Shown: positions 10,130 through 19,517, counted from the stretch's first letter. The stretch is 64,000 bases of DNA from Thiobacillus sp. (GCA_030679915.1 JAUXRY010000042.1:62001-126000), one strand, 5' to 3'. A program made the numbers and translations. The notes: generated by a model not told the origin, from the letters alone.

Positions 10130-11241
10130 AAAGATTTTGGTATTTGGTTGTAATGCTGGCCGCCACTTCGGCGTGGGCCGAGCCCACTGGCATCACATCG
10201 CGTGCCTGGGTCGTGATCGACCAGGCCAGCGGACGCGAACTGGCCGCGCACCAGGCTGATCTGCCCTTGGCCCCCGCTTCGTTGACGCAGCTGATGACAG
10301 CTTATGTTCTGCTGGGGGATATCAAAAAAAATAAAATGAGTTTGGGCGAGATGGTCACCATCCCGGAAGCGGCCACGCAGACAGATGGCGCGCGTGTATT
10401 TCTCAAGGCGGGCGATCAGGTCAGTGTGGATACCCTGCTGCAGGCCATGTTATTGCAGTCGGCCAGCGACGCGACCTTGGCACTGGTAATGGCTTCGGAT
10501 GGCAACGAGACTGCATTCGTCGGTCGCATGAATAGCATGGCCAAATGGCTGGGCATGAATAAAACCCATTTCATGAATGCCACCGGGCTGACCGAGCCAG
10601 GCCATGAATCCAGCGCGCGCGACATGGCTTTTCTGGGGCGTGCGTTGGTGCGCGACTTTCCCAGCCGCCAGGCATTTTTTAATCAAAAAGAGCTCGCCAT
10701 TAAAGGCATCACCTACTACAACGGCAATCGTTTGTTGTGGCGTGACAGCACGGTCACTGGCCTGAAAGTGGGTCGCACTGTGCAGGCAGGGTATTGCATG
10801 GCGGCGGCGGGCCAGCGGGGCAATCAACGGCGGGTTGCAGTGGTGCTCGGTGCGCGTTCGGATGCGCTGCGTACTCAGGATGCCCTCAAGCTGCTGAACT
10901 ATGGCTTCGAAAACTTCGACAGTGTGCGGCTATACAGGGCGCGTCAACCGGTCAAGATGGCCTCGCTGTATCGGGGTGCACGGGCTTCGGTGAGCATGGG
11001 ATTCGAGCAGGATTTTTATTTGCTGACCCCGCGCGGCAGCTCCGGTCGGGTAAAGGCCCAAGTGATCACCAAGCAGCCCATCGTTGCCCCCATTAATCGA
11101 GGGCAACGCATGGGCACCCTACGGTTGACGCTGGATGGAAAGTCGCTGGGTGATTTCCCCCTGCTTGCCCTGCATGACGTCGGTGTGGCCGGTATCCTGG
11201 GACGTGGCTGGGACACCATTCGACTCTTCTTCGGACAGTGA
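10126..11241 (+). CDS. DacA/PBP5-like protein with degenerate catalytic motifs
   Basis: The fold assignment is to D-alanyl-D-alanine carboxypeptidases of the PBP5/6 family: 371 residues, signal peptide ending near AWA (18), peptidase S11 domain (about 22-260), beta-rich PBP5 C-terminal domain, and a C-terminal amphipathic segment that would tether it to the membrane. The three active-site motifs are all altered. The usual SxxK is S52-L-T-Q55 (codon CAG), the usual SGN is S112-A-S114, and the usual KTG is K214-V-G216. The surrounding segments (PASLT, SSARDMA, NATGL) are conserved, so the alignment is firm. I infer loss of carboxypeptidase activity, with a possible structural or regulatory role. 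The frame is intact, arguing against a decaying pseudogene. It overlaps rlpA by 4 bases and the aminotransferase by 4. Confidence 0.88.
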   Translation: MKRFWYLVVMLAATSAWAEPTGITSRAWVVIDQASGRELAAHQADLPLAPASLTQLMTAYVLLGDIKKNKMSLGEMVTIPEAATQTDGARVFLKAGDQVSVDTLLQAMLLQSASDATLALVMASDGNETAFVGRMNSMAKWLGMNKTHFMNATGLTEPGHESSARDMAFLGRALVRDFPSRQAFFNQKELAIKGITYYNGNRLLWRDSTVTGLKVGRTVQAGYCMAAAGQRGNQRRVAVVLGARSDALRTQDALKLLNYGFENFDSVRLYRARQPVKMASLYRGARASVSMGFEQDFYLLTPRGSSGRVKAQVITKQPIVAPINRGQRMGTLRLTLDGKSLGDFPLLALHDVGVAGILGRGWDTIRLFFGQ

Positions 11242-12101
11242 GCATTTACCTCAACGGCGCTTTCATGCCCCTCGCCGAGGCCAAGATATCGGTGCTTGAC
11301 CGGGGCTTTGTGTTTGGAGATGGCGTGTATGAAACGGTGCCGGTGTATTCAAGGCAGCCATTTCGATTGGATAGCCATCTGCGGCGCTTGCAAAGCAGTC
11401 TCGATGGCATCCGTCTGGCCAATCCGCTTGGGCTGGATGCGTGGAACGATCTGATCGCCCGATTGATCGCCGAGCAGGCGTTTTCTGATCAATCCATCTA
11501 TATTCAGGTCACACGGGGTACGCCCGGAGTAGAGCAGCCGCCGCGTGACCAGGCTTTTCCTGCAGGGGTGCCGCCGACCGTTTTCATGTTTGCCCAGCCG
11601 TTGGGAACAGCCACCTCAGCGCAAAAGCAGGCAGGGGTGTGTGCGATTACCGCCGTTGACAATCGCTGGCAGCGTTGCAATATCAAAGCCATCTCGTTGT
11701 TGCCGAATATTTTGCTGCGGCAGCAGGCGGTAGATGTGGACTGTGCTGAAACGGTGATGTTGCGCGATGGCTTTTTAACCGAAGGCAGCGCGAGCAATAT
11801 TTTCGTGGTGAAGAACGGTGTATTGCTAGCGCCCCCGCCCTCGAACCTGATGCTGACGGGGGTGACTTATGATTTGGTGCTGGAGCTCGCTGTAGCGCAC
11901 GGCATTCCTCATGAGATTCGCATGATCACCGAAGCCGAAGTGCGCAACGCCGACGAGTTGTGGATGACTTCGTCGAGCAAGGAAGTTATGGCCATCGTGA
12001 AACTGGACGGCGTAGCGGTGGGTGCCGGCGTGCCGGGGCCGCTGGCGCAACAGATGGATACCTTGTATCAAACTTTCAAACATCAGGTGATGCGCGCATG
12101 A
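11238..12101 (+). CDS. Class IV PLP aminotransferase, D-amino-acid transaminase type
   Basis: This 287-residue enzyme belongs to fold-type IV aminotransferases (D-amino acid / branched-chain / 4-amino-4-deoxychorismate lyase). The early segment DRGFVFGDGVYETV is typical, Lys150 (in RCNIKAISLLPN) is the predicted PLP Schiff-base lysine, and Glu182 in TEGSASNIF supports the cofactor. D-alanine transaminase is the likeliest activity given the position after cell-wall genes, since it would supply D-Ala and D-Glu; a branched-chain or lyase activity cannot be excluded. The start is GTG, overlapping the previous stop as GTGA. The end overlaps the next gene as ATGA. Confidence 0.88.
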   Translation: MSIYLNGAFMPLAEAKISVLDRGFVFGDGVYETVPVYSRQPFRLDSHLRRLQSSLDGIRLANPLGLDAWNDLIARLIAEQAFSDQSIYIQVTRGTPGVEQPPRDQAFPAGVPPTVFMFAQPLGTATSAQKQAGVCAITAVDNRWQRCNIKAISLLPNILLRQQAVDVDCAETVMLRDGFLTEGSASNIFVVKNGVLLAPPPSNLMLTGVTYDLVLELAVAHGIPHEIRMITEAEVRNADELWMTSSSKEVMAIVKLDGVAVGAGVPGPLAQQMDTLYQTFKHQVMRA

Positions 12102-12364
12102 GCGAAGAAGAAACCCTGCTGAAATTCCCCACCGATTTTCCCGTCAAGATCATGGGTGAACGGCGCGATGATTTTGCGCAAACCATGGTGGAACTGGTGC
12201 AACGCCATGCGCCGGATTTTAAGGCGGAAACCATTGAATTGCGCGAATCGAGCGGGGGAAACTACCTGTCGGTAACCTGCGTCATACGCGCCACCTCTCG
12301 CTCCCAACTTGATGCGTTGTATCGAGAAATCACGGCCCACCCCTGGGTGAAGATGGCACTTTGA
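12098..12364 (+). CDS. ybeD: DUF493 (YbeD-family) protein
   Basis: An 88-residue protein of the DUF493/YbeD family, a small ferredoxin-like alpha/beta fold that in proteobacteria is regularly encoded just upstream of lipB. The conserved features are [12 protein letters not shown] near the start and the closing segment [13 protein letters not shown]. The molecular function is unproven; an allosteric regulatory role has been suggested for the fold. The start is set by an ATGA overlap with the aminotransferase; a longer in-frame reading from 11960 would lie inside that gene. Confidence 0.92.
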   Translation: MSEEETLLKFPTDFPVKIMGERRDDFAQTMVELVQRHAPDFKAETIELRESSGGNYLSVTCVIRATSRSQLDALYREITAHPWVKMAL

Positions 12365-12380
12365 GCGCCGTGACACCCGC

Positions 12381-13016
12381 ATGAGCAGTCCGATGGAAAG
12401 CGATTTTTCTCAGGCGGTCGTTCGCCACCTTGGGTTGGTTGAATATGAACCGACCTGGCGAGCGATGCAGGCCTTCACCGCTCAACGGTCGCCCGATACG
12501 CCGGACGAAATCTGGTTGCTGGAGCACCCGCCTGTTTATACCCAAGGCCAGGCGGGCAAGCCCGAACATCTAATCGCAGCGACGGACATTCCGGTTATTC
12601 CCATCGACCGTGGCGGCCAGATTACTTATCACGGGCCGGGGCAGGTGGTTGCCTATGTGCTGGTTGATCTGCGGCGTCGCGGTTACGGCATCCGCGAACT
12701 GGTGACGCGGATGGAGCAGGCGGTTATTGATCTATTGGCGGCGCAGGGCGTAACGGCCACGCGGCAAGCGGGCGCACCCGGCGTGTACGTCGAGGGTGCA
12801 AAAATCGCCGCACTTGGCTTGCGGGTCAAACATGGCTGCACTTATCACGGGCTGGCTTTGAATGTGGACATGGATCTGCGTCCTTTCGCAGCCATCAATC
12901 CCTGCGGCTATGCGGGAATGCGTGTCACGCAAGCCCGCGATCTGGGCATTCCGGAAACTCCGCAGGCACAGGGGCTGACGCTGGTAAGCCGGTTGCAGGA
13001 GTCGATCTATAGTTGA
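12381..13016 (+). CDS. lipB: Octanoyltransferase LipB
   Basis: LipB transfers octanoate from acyl carrier protein to lipoyl domains, the first step of endogenous lipoate synthesis. The 211-residue protein has the conserved [12 protein letters not shown] segment, catalytic Lys141 in a GAKIAALG context, and catalytic Cys175 in INPCGYAGM. The start at 12381 is 16 bases after ybeD; an internal ATG at 12393 is a possible alternative. LipA, which acts next, is encoded about 2.6 kb downstream. Confidence 0.96.
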   Translation: MSSPMESDFSQAVVRHLGLVEYEPTWRAMQAFTAQRSPDTPDEIWLLEHPPVYTQGQAGKPEHLIAATDIPVIPIDRGGQITYHGPGQVVAYVLVDLRRRGYGIRELVTRMEQAVIDLLAAQGVTATRQAGAPGVYVEGAKIAALGLRVKHGCTYHGLALNVDMDLRPFAAINPCGYAGMRVTQARDLGIPETPQAQGLTLVSRLQESIYS

Positions 13017-13065
13017 CTAAATTAGTCAGATATTAGTATTCTTGCAACTTCTAATGGAGTAATTC

Positions 13066-14181
13066 ATGAGCATAGACACCTTGCCGACCGACCCCAAGTT
13101 ATTGATGCGTTCGATTATTCAGCGCATTGCCACCGGCCCCGACCTGTCGAAGAACATCAGCCGCACCGAGGCCCATCTGGGGACCAAGGCAATTATCGAA
13201 AACGCCATTGATCCGATCCAGGTCGGCATTTTCTTTATTGCCCTGCGCATGAAGCGTGAGACGCAGGATGAAAACCGCGGGGCGCTGGATGCCGTGCTCG
13301 AGACTACCCAGCGGGTCACGGCTGCGGTCGACGAAGTGGTCGATATCGGCGATCCCTATGATGGCTATACGCGTTGCCTGCCTGCGGCCCCTTTTCTGGG
13401 CCCGTTGCTGGCTGAGCTGGGTGTGCACGTGGTCAACCATGGCCTCGACAAGGTTGGCCCTAAATACGGGGTGACGGCGCGGCATGTGCTGGAAGCAGCC
13501 GGAGTGCCAGTGAATTTGACTCCCACCGAGGCGGCTGCGCGGTTGAGCGATCCGGCTTTGGGCTGGTCTTATGTCGATCAGGCGCAGTCCAACCCTGGCA
13601 TGCACAAGCTGATTCCGCTGCGTTCGCAAATGATCAAACGCCAAGTGCTGACCACGGTGGAAGTGTTGTCCAAGCCGATCATGGGCAAACTGAAAACCCA
13701 CTTCGTCACCGGATATGTGCACAAGCCCTATCCGCCGGTGTACGCCGATCTCGCGCGCGAAGCCGGATTTGATACCGCGTGTATCGTGCGCGGCGTCGAA
13801 GGGGGCGTGATTCCGTCGCTGCGTCAGACCGGCAAGTATTTCCAGTATCACGACAAGGGCGCTGAAATCGAGGCGACGGTGGATCCGGTCGCACTTGGTA
13901 TTGATCAGCCGGTGCGTGCGGTGCCGCTGCCCGGTAGCGTGGCCGCCGAAGAAGGTGCGGATGAAATCGTTGCCGCAATTGACATCAACGCAACGGCTCG
14001 CGCTGCCGCAGAAGCCGGCATGCAGGCCTTGAAGGGTGACAAGAACGCCACCTATGACTCCCTGCTGCTGGCCGGCTCGATCATCCTGCATCACGTGGGG
14101 CGTGCTGCGAGCGTCGCTGAAGCGGCCACGCTGATCAGGGCCGCGTTGGATTCCGGCAAAGCCGCCGCACGGGTGCGTTGA
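13066..14181 (+). CDS. Anthranilate-phosphoribosyltransferase-like protein (TrpD2/YbiB type)
   Basis: The 371-residue protein has the nucleoside phosphorylase/TrpD fold: an N-terminal helical part and an alpha/beta domain. The PRPP-loop region of true TrpD (GTGGD type) is replaced by DIGDPYDGY, and the KHGNR region by a NHGLDKVGPKYG form. This matches TrpD2-type paralogues (YbiB) rather than the tryptophan enzyme, and no other trp gene is nearby. YbiB itself is reported to bind nucleic acid; activity here is unknown. A GGAG ribosome binding site (13053-13056) precedes the ATG. Only one base separates it from the Rieske gene, so the two are probably co-translated. Confidence 0.75.
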   Translation: MSIDTLPTDPKLLMRSIIQRIATGPDLSKNISRTEAHLGTKAIIENAIDPIQVGIFFIALRMKRETQDENRGALDAVLETTQRVTAAVDEVVDIGDPYDGYTRCLPAAPFLGPLLAELGVHVVNHGLDKVGPKYGVTARHVLEAAGVPVNLTPTEAAARLSDPALGWSYVDQAQSNPGMHKLIPLRSQMIKRQVLTTVEVLSKPIMGKLKTHFVTGYVHKPYPPVYADLAREAGFDTACIVRGVEGGVIPSLRQTGKYFQYHDKGAEIEATVDPVALGIDQPVRAVPLPGSVAAEEGADEIVAAIDINATARAAAEAGMQALKGDKNATYDSLLLAGSIILHHVGRAASVAEAATLIRAALDSGKAAARVR

Positions 14182-14182
14182 T

Positions 14183-14491
14183 ATGAGCGAATTCGTAGCC
14201 ATCGCCGCTGCCGACGAACTCAAGCCGGCCGAGATGAAGCGCGTCGTCATCGACGGCAAACGCCTGCTGCTGTGCAATGCCAGCGGTACGCACTATGTGG
14301 TCGATGAAATGTGCACCCATGAGGATTATTCGCTGTATCTGGGCTGCATCAAGGACAATAAGATCAAGTGCTCGCTGCACGGCAGTTACTTTGACCTGAC
14401 CACCGGTCAGCCAACCTGCGACCCGGCCGACGAGCCGATCAAAACCTATCCGGTGAAAATAGAGGCCGGACAGGTTTGGGTTCAGGTCTGA
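14183..14491 (+). CDS. Rieske-type [2Fe-2S] ferredoxin
   Basis: A 102-residue soluble protein with a single Rieske domain. The cluster ligands are visible as C-T-H (about residues 44-46) and C-S-L-H (about 64-67), the CxH...CxxH pattern of Rieske ferredoxins such as the NirD-like and dioxygenase ferredoxin subunits. No signal peptide or membrane helix, so it should act as a cytoplasmic electron carrier. It is paired with the TrpD2-like gene upstream and ends directly against the convergent TlpA gene. The redox partner is not identifiable. Confidence 0.9.
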   Translation: MSEFVAIAAADELKPAEMKRVVIDGKRLLLCNASGTHYVVDEMCTHEDYSLYLGCIKDNKIKCSLHGSYFDLTTGQPTCDPADEPIKTYPVKIEAGQVWVQV

Positions 14492-15037
14492 TTACGGTTT
14501 GAGCAAGGCCCGGATTGACCGGACCATATCGGGATGGTCGAACTCTCGGCCACCGATTGCGCCCGCCACCACGCGTCCTTTCTTGTCGACCAGATAGGTT
14601 GTTGGCAAACCGGAAATTTTCCAGGATTGCATGGATTGGCTACTTCGATCGAGCAAAATCGGGAAGCTCAAGTCAGCATCCAGCTGGCTGGTGAACAGCT
14701 CGATGTCATTGACGCTTTCACCCACATTGACGGCCAGCACGCTGAAGGCCTCGCCTTTCAGCTGTTGCGTCAAGCGTTCCATCGACGGCATTTCGCGCCG
14801 GCAAGGTGGACACCAGGTCGCCCAGAAGTTGATCAGCACCACGCGCCCCTTGAGTTGGGACAGGTCGTGTGCTGCGCCACGCATATCGTTCAGCTTTAGT
14901 GCCGGGGCAGGCTTCGGCGTGAGCTTTGTCAGGCTGTGAGACAGGGGCGGCAGCTCTGCGGCCACCCCTGCGGCAGGCAGGCCGAACAAGAGACCGAGTA
15001 CGGCAACCTGTCCCGCCCAGCGCTTCAATTTATTCAT
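14492..15037 (-). CDS. TlpA-like thiol:disulfide oxidoreductase
   Basis: A 181-residue periplasmic thioredoxin-fold protein with an N-terminal signal peptide (cleavage near VAA-EL, about residue 27). The active site is W75-C76-P-P-C79 with the cis-proline segment GLPTTYLV downstream. This group (TlpA/ResA) usually reduces disulfides, for example in cytochrome c maturation or periplasmic protein repair. The first 8 bases overlap the upstream secreted protein of unknown function, which may be a partner. Confidence 0.92.
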   Translation of the reverse strand: MNKLKRWAGQVAVLGLLFGLPAAGVAAELPPLSHSLTKLTPKPAPALKLNDMRGAAHDLSQLKGRVVLINFWATWCPPCRREMPSMERLTQQLKGEAFSVLAVNVGESVNDIELFTSQLDADLSFPILLDRSSQSMQSWKISGLPTTYLVDKKGRVVAGAIGGREFDHPDMVRSIRALLKP

Positions 15038-15584
15038 GACTGCACCTCACATTTTCAATCAGGCCTGAATGGGTTTTTCCATCGGCGCGCCAGACGAATC
15101 GCAGGACGAAAGCGGTGTCGCGCGGTACGCTGTAAGTGGTCATCCCCTGATTCCAGTCGCCCGGCGCAAAGGTTTGCGTGGAGGGGATTTGCGCCCAGGT
15201 GAAGGCAATGCGCGCGGAGGCCTTCACGCCCAGTTTTTTCCAGATCCGTTCCCACTCGGTTTTACTGCGGATCGACTGGGGAGGCTGGTCGGATACCACA
15301 TAGCGCCAGTCGGCCAAACGATGCTGGATCGGGGTTTCACCGACATTGCGTACCACGGTCATGAAGACGCACTCCGCGACGTAGCGTTCCGTTGCTGCAG
15401 CAGAAAAGCCGCGGGCGATATAAAAGGCGCGGGCCTGGTCGGGGCTGATCTGGGTCAGCCGTACCTGAATACCCGCTTGCTCGGTTTGCCAACTGCTCAG
15501 CCCGGTGTCGGTGTCCACGGTGAGCTCGGCAGCTTTGACAATGGGCCCCCACAAAGCCAGCAGGGTTAGGGATAGCAATCGCAT
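15030..15584 (-). CDS. Secreted protein of unknown function, TlpA partner
   Basis: A 184-residue protein with a signal peptide (MRLLSLTLLALWGPIVKA, cleavage near residue 18). The rest is a soluble, probably beta-rich domain with Cys in two places (about 70 and near the C-terminus), which could form a disulfide. I do not recognise a family. Its end overlaps the start of the TlpA gene by 8 bases, so the two are probably co-expressed, and its disulfide may be the thioredoxin's substrate (inference). Confidence 0.75.
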   Translation of the reverse strand: MRLLSLTLLALWGPIVKAAELTVDTDTGLSSWQTEQAGIQVRLTQISPDQARAFYIARGFSAAATERYVAECVFMTVVRNVGETPIQHRLADWRYVVSDQPPQSIRSKTEWERIWKKLGVKASARIAFTWAQIPSTQTFAPGDWNQGMTTYSVPRDTAFVLRFVWRADGKTHSGLIENVRCSHE

Positions 15585-15622
15585 AGGCTAAAATCCGGGT
15601 TCAATGTTGTTCCGAGTCCATT

Positions 15623-16549
15623 ATGGCAGACCCCATCCAGCACAAGGGCGCAGCAAAAACTGCGCGTATTCCGATCAAGATCGTGCCGCAGCCGCGCATG
15701 CGCCTGCCGCCGTGGATCCGTGCCAAGTCGCCCAATGTGCCCAACGTGGCCCGGCTGAAAGGCATCCTGCGCGAAGCCAAGTTGCATACCGTGTGCGAGG
15801 AAGCATCGTGTCCCAATCTGGGTGAATGCTTTGGCCACGGCACCGCCACCTTCATGATTCTGGGCGACCTGTGTACGCGGCGCTGCCCGTTCTGCGATGT
15901 CGGCCACGGTACCCCGCTGCCACCCGATGAGGATGAGCCGCGCCATCTGGCCGAAACCATTGCACTGATGGGATTGAAATATGTGGTGATCACCAGTGTC
16001 GATCGTGATGACTTGCGCGACGGCGGCGCTGACCATTTCGCGTTGTGCATTGCTGCGGTGCGTGAGAAATCGCCCTCAACCCGGATCGAAATTCTCACCC
16101 CGGATTTTCGCGGGCGGCTGGACAAGGCGCTGGATCGCCTCGACCTCGCGCCGCCCGACGTGATGAATCACAATCTGGAAACCGTGCCGCGTCTCTACAA
16201 AGCAGCACGCCCCGGTGCCGATTACGCGCATTCGCTCAAAGTATTGCAGGATTTCAAGCTGCGCCACCCCGACATCCCCACCAAATCCGGGCTGATGCTC
16301 GGCCTGGGCGAAGACGACGACGAAATTCTGCAGGTGATGCGCGACCTGCGCGCGCACGACGTCGACATGCTGACGCTTGGACAATATCTACAGCCCTCGC
16401 AGCATCACCTGCCCGTGTTGCGCTTCGTGACACCCGAACGCTTTGTCCAGTTTGAACAGGAAGCGCTGGCAATGGGCTTTAAACACGCGGCCTGCGGTCC
16501 GATGGTGCGCTCCAGCTACCACGCGGATCAACAGGCGGCTGGGGTTTGA
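15623..16549 (+). CDS. lipA: Lipoyl synthase LipA
   Basis: LipA inserts two sulfurs into protein-bound octanoate by radical SAM chemistry. The 308-residue protein shows the auxiliary-cluster cysteines C58-x4-C63-x5-C69, the radical SAM motif C84-T-R-R-C88-P-F-C91, and the C-terminal RSSY segment that ligates the auxiliary cluster. Length is normal. It is separated from lipB by the TrpD2/Rieske and TlpA pairs. The divergent secreted protein starts 38 bases upstream, so both promoters must lie in or near that gap. Confidence 0.97.
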   Translation: MADPIQHKGAAKTARIPIKIVPQPRMRLPPWIRAKSPNVPNVARLKGILREAKLHTVCEEASCPNLGECFGHGTATFMILGDLCTRRCPFCDVGHGTPLPPDEDEPRHLAETIALMGLKYVVITSVDRDDLRDGGADHFALCIAAVREKSPSTRIEILTPDFRGRLDKALDRLDLAPPDVMNHNLETVPRLYKAARPGADYAHSLKVLQDFKLRHPDIPTKSGLMLGLGEDDDEILQVMRDLRAHDVDMLTLGQYLQPSQHHLPVLRFVTPERFVQFEQEALAMGFKHAACGPMVRSSYHADQQAAGV

Positions 16550-16631
16550 CCCAGGGCAGCTAACCATCCTGTGTATATCTAATTTAATATGGTTTATCGT
16601 TAATGAATAAACTAACATAACTTCCATAAAT

Positions 16632-17813
16632 ATGGACCCACGGATTAATCCCTACGCGCCCGGGGCGGGTACGCAACCGCCGGAATTGGCGGGGCGCGAC
16701 GAAATCATCGAGAGAGCGGCTATTGCGCTTGATCGGTTTCGCAATGGGTTGTCGGCGAGGAGTCTGCTGCTTGTCGGACTCAGGGGCGTGGGCAAGACAG
16801 TATTGCTGACACGCATCGCGCAGGAAACAGAGGCGCGGGGTTTTGTCGTGGTGTCGATTGAGTCGCCAGAGAAACGTTCGTTGCCAGCGCTGTTGATTCC
16901 CTCGTTGCGAATGGCTTTGCTAAAGCTGGATCGAATTGCAGCAATTGGCGATTTGGCAAAAAAAGCACTCAGAGCGCTCGGCGGATTCGTCGGGGCAATG
17001 AAACTTAAATACGAGGATATCGAGTTCGGGGTTGATCTCGGGAGTGAGCCTGGGATCGCCGATTCGGGCGACTTGGAACACGATCTTATTAGCCTCTTTG
17101 TTGCGCTGGGACATGCCGCAAAAGAGAAACATACCGCAGTTGTTTTCTTTATCGACGAGTTGCAATACGTTGATGAGGAAGAATTTGCAGCGCTTATTAC
17201 CGCACTGCATAAATGCGCGCAATCCCAATTGCCAATAGCACTGATAGGCGCGGGTCTGCCTCAGCTAGTGGGACGTGCTGGGCGCGCCAAATCCTATGCG
17301 GAACGCTTATTCGAGTATCCCGAAATCGGTGCGCTTAAGGATGCAGAGGCGAGGAAAGCGCTGGTTGCCCCGGCCGAAAGGCTCGGCGTGCAGTATGAAG
17401 AAGGCGCTCTGGTTGAGATATTGTTGCAAACGAAAGCCTATCCCTATTTCCTGCAGGAATGGGGCAAGCACAGTTGGCATTGTGCGAGCGCTTCACCAAT
17501 CACGCGAGAAAACGCGCGTTCAGCAACCGATCTCGCCATGTTGGAGCTAGACGCCAGTTTTTTCAGGGTGCGGTTTGATCGGCTTACGCCTGCGGAGAAG
17601 AAATATATACGCGCCATGGCAGAGCTAGGCGAGGGGCCGCACCGCTCGGGGGATATCGCACACTTGCTGAATAGGGATGTTCAGGCGGTTGCGCCGATTC
17701 GCGCGAACTTGATTAGTAAAGGAATGATTTATAGTCAGTCACACGGTGATAACAGCTTCACCGTGCCGCTATTCGATGAATACATGAAGCGCGTCATGCC
17801 AGAGTTGTTGTAA
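16632..17813 (+). CDS. Solitary AAA+ ATPase with C-terminal winged-helix-like region
   Basis: A 393-residue soluble ATPase. Walker A is G49-LRGVG-K55-T56 and Walker B is VVFFIDELQY (about 167-176). The C-terminal 100 residues (SGDIAHLL, then a basic and hydrophobic segment) look like a winged helix. It resembles the STAND/archaeal-type ATPases often found alone or on mobile DNA. The 82-base upstream gap is visibly AT-rich and no ribosome binding site is evident before the ATG. Flanking genes (lipA and a minus-strand ABC exporter) are unrelated, so it may be a recent insertion. No transposase or repeats flank it. Biological role unknown. Confidence 0.8.
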   Translation: MDPRINPYAPGAGTQPPELAGRDEIIERAAIALDRFRNGLSARSLLLVGLRGVGKTVLLTRIAQETEARGFVVVSIESPEKRSLPALLIPSLRMALLKLDRIAAIGDLAKKALRALGGFVGAMKLKYEDIEFGVDLGSEPGIADSGDLEHDLISLFVALGHAAKEKHTAVVFFIDELQYVDEEEFAALITALHKCAQSQLPIALIGAGLPQLVGRAGRAKSYAERLFEYPEIGALKDAEARKALVAPAERLGVQYEEGALVEILLQTKAYPYFLQEWGKHSWHCASASPITRENARSATDLAMLELDASFFRVRFDRLTPAEKKYIRAMAELGEGPHRSGDIAHLLNRDVQAVAPIRANLISKGMIYSQSHGDNSFTVPLFDEYMKRVMPELL

Positions 17814-17833
17814 TTGCAGAAGGGAATCTTCGT

Positions 17834-18628
17834 CTATTTCAATAGACGCCGCCGTGTCAGCGCCAGGGCAATGACGTAACCGAGGCTGCCGTAAACCAGC
17901 AACGCGGCGACGTGCAGCGCGATGTTGTCGGGCACGTTGCCGACCACCAGCGGACGCACCAGGTCGATGGCGTGGGTGAGCGGTAGCCAGGCCGAGACGC
18001 TCTGAACCACTTCCGGCAATTGCGTGACCGGGAAGAACACCCCGCACAGCAGCACCATCGGCGTGATCACCAGTGAGAAGTAATAGAGAAAAAAATCATA
18101 GCTGGGTGATACGGCATTCATGACCAGTCCCATGCCGCCAAAGCAGAAACCGACCATTGCGACCACGGGAATGATCCATAGCGTCATCCAGAAGTTGCCG
18201 AACAGGCCCAATCCCCAGATCACCGCCAGGATCGCCAGCCCGGAGAGCAGGCTTTTGGTAACGGCCCAGGTCAGCTCGCCCAGCATCACGTCATCGAGCG
18301 TCAGCGGCGCGTTCATGATGGCATCCCAGGTGCGCTGCACATGCATCCGCGAAAAGCTCGAATACAGCACTTCAAAAGTGGCGGCGTTCATCGTGCTGTA
18401 AGCGACCGTGCCGGCGGCGAGGAAGGTGAGGTAGGGCATGCCGCCGACATCCGGCAACAGGCTGCCGAGGCCGTAGCCGAGCCCGAGCATGTAGAGCATC
18501 GGGTCGGCGAGGTTGCCGAGGATGGCCGGACTGGCGAGCTTTTTCCACACCAGATAATTGCGGTGCCACACCGGGATAAAGCGCCATGACAGCTGGGGCA
18601 AGTGAAGAAGTTTAATCACGTAAATCAC
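17834..18628 (-). CDS. ABC-2 type exporter permease (NodJ-like)
   Basis: The 264-residue membrane protein has about six transmembrane helices and the ABC-2 signature region in the C-terminal half ([13 protein letters not shown], then [14 protein letters not shown]). It matches NodJ-type permeases that export lipo-oligosaccharides or related glycoconjugates. It is preceded by its ATPase, overlapping it by 17 bases. The substrate cannot be read from sequence; proximity to the exopolysaccharide locus 3 kb away is suggestive only. Confidence 0.9.
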   Translation of the reverse strand: MIYVIKLLHLPQLSWRFIPVWHRNYLVWKKLASPAILGNLADPMLYMLGLGYGLGSLLPDVGGMPYLTFLAAGTVAYSTMNAATFEVLYSSFSRMHVQRTWDAIMNAPLTLDDVMLGELTWAVTKSLLSGLAILAVIWGLGLFGNFWMTLWIIPVVAMVGFCFGGMGLVMNAVSPSYDFFLYYFSLVITPMVLLCGVFFPVTQLPEVVQSVSAWLPLTHAIDLVRPLVVGNVPDNIALHVAALLVYGSLGYVIALALTRRRLLK

Positions 18629-19517
18629 GCCCGGTGAGTTTGAGGAAAACGTCTTCGAGGCTGGACGGGCGATGCAGGTAACGCAATGTCGGGGCGTGTT
18701 TCAAGGCCTCGATCACCGTATCGGCGTTGCTGTTGTAGCAGAACAGGGTTTCGCCGACGGTCTCGAAGCGTTGGCACAAGCTTGCCGCGTGATTGCGCGT
18801 CCAGTCGGCCAGGCCTTCGCCGAAGACTTCGACCACGACCGGCTCAATGTGCGATTCAATCAATGCACGCGGCGCCCCTTCAGCGACAAGGCAGCCATGG
18901 TCGAGGATGGCAAGGCGATCGGTCAGCCGCTCGGCTTCGTCCATGAAATGCGTTGTCAGCACGATGGTTTTGCCGTCGGCGATCAGTTGACGCAGCCCTT
19001 GCCAGATGAGGTGACGCGCTTGTGGATCCAGCCCGGTGGTGGGCTCGTCGAGAAACAGGATGTCGGGGTCGTGTACCAGCGCGCGCGCCAGGGTGAGCCG
19101 CCGCTTCATCCCGCCCGACAATTGGGTGATCTTCGCATCGGCCTTGTGCGCCAATCCGGCAAATTCCAGTAAATGAGGAACACGCGCGGCGATGGCCGAT
19201 TTCTCCATGCCGAAGTAACGGCCGTAGGCAAACAGGTTTTCGCGCACGCTGAAATCAGGGTCGAGGTTGTCCATCTGTGGCACTACGCCGACTTTCATCC
19301 GCGCCTCGCGCGCATGCTTGGGCACGGAAAAGCCGGCCAGTTCAATGCTGCCACTGTCGGGTTCGATCAAGCCCAGCAACAATCGCAGTGTGGTGGTTTT
19401 GCCGGCACCATTGGGACCCAATAAGCCAAAACACTCACCACGTCGGACTGTCAGGTCAAGACCGCGCAAGACTTCGGTGTCGCCATATTTTTTGGTGAGC
19501 CCGCGTACCTTCAGCAT
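18612..19517 (-). CDS. ABC transporter ATP-binding protein (NodI-like)
   Basis: A 301-residue ATPase with Walker A G34-PNGAGK-T41, the signature LSGGMKRRL, Walker [13 protein letters not shown], and the switch histidine in TTHFMDE. The C-terminal extension of about 80 residues is typical of the NodI/DrrA group. It powers the adjacent permease. Its end overlaps the permease start by 17 bases and its start overlaps the end of the hydrolase gene by 7 bases. Confidence 0.93.
   Translation of the reverse strand: MLKVRGLTKKYGDTEVLRGLDLTVRRGECFGLLGPNGAGKTTTLRLLLGLIEPDSGSIELAGFSVPKHAREARMKVGVVPQMDNLDPDFSVRENLFAYGRYFGMEKSAIAARVPHLLEFAGLAHKADAKITQLSGGMKRRLTLARALVHDPDILFLDEPTTGLDPQARHLIWQGLRQLIADGKTIVLTTHFMDEAERLTDRLAILDHGCLVAEGAPRALIESHIEPVVVEVFGEGLADWTRNHAASLCQRFETVGETLFCYNSNADTVIEALKHAPTLRYLHRPSSLEDVFLKLTGRDLRD

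Noticed and set aside
13099-14277. 392-codon minus-strand open frame opposite the TrpD2-like gene
   Set aside because: It is antisense to a well-supported gene. Its residues (many His, Gln and Arg) are the pattern expected from the complement of GC-rich coding DNA, with no family signature or ribosome binding site.
17831-17848. 7-bp hairpin between the AAA+ ATPase and the convergent permease
   Set aside because: It overlaps the permease stop codon and neither strand has a U run, so terminator function is not supported.
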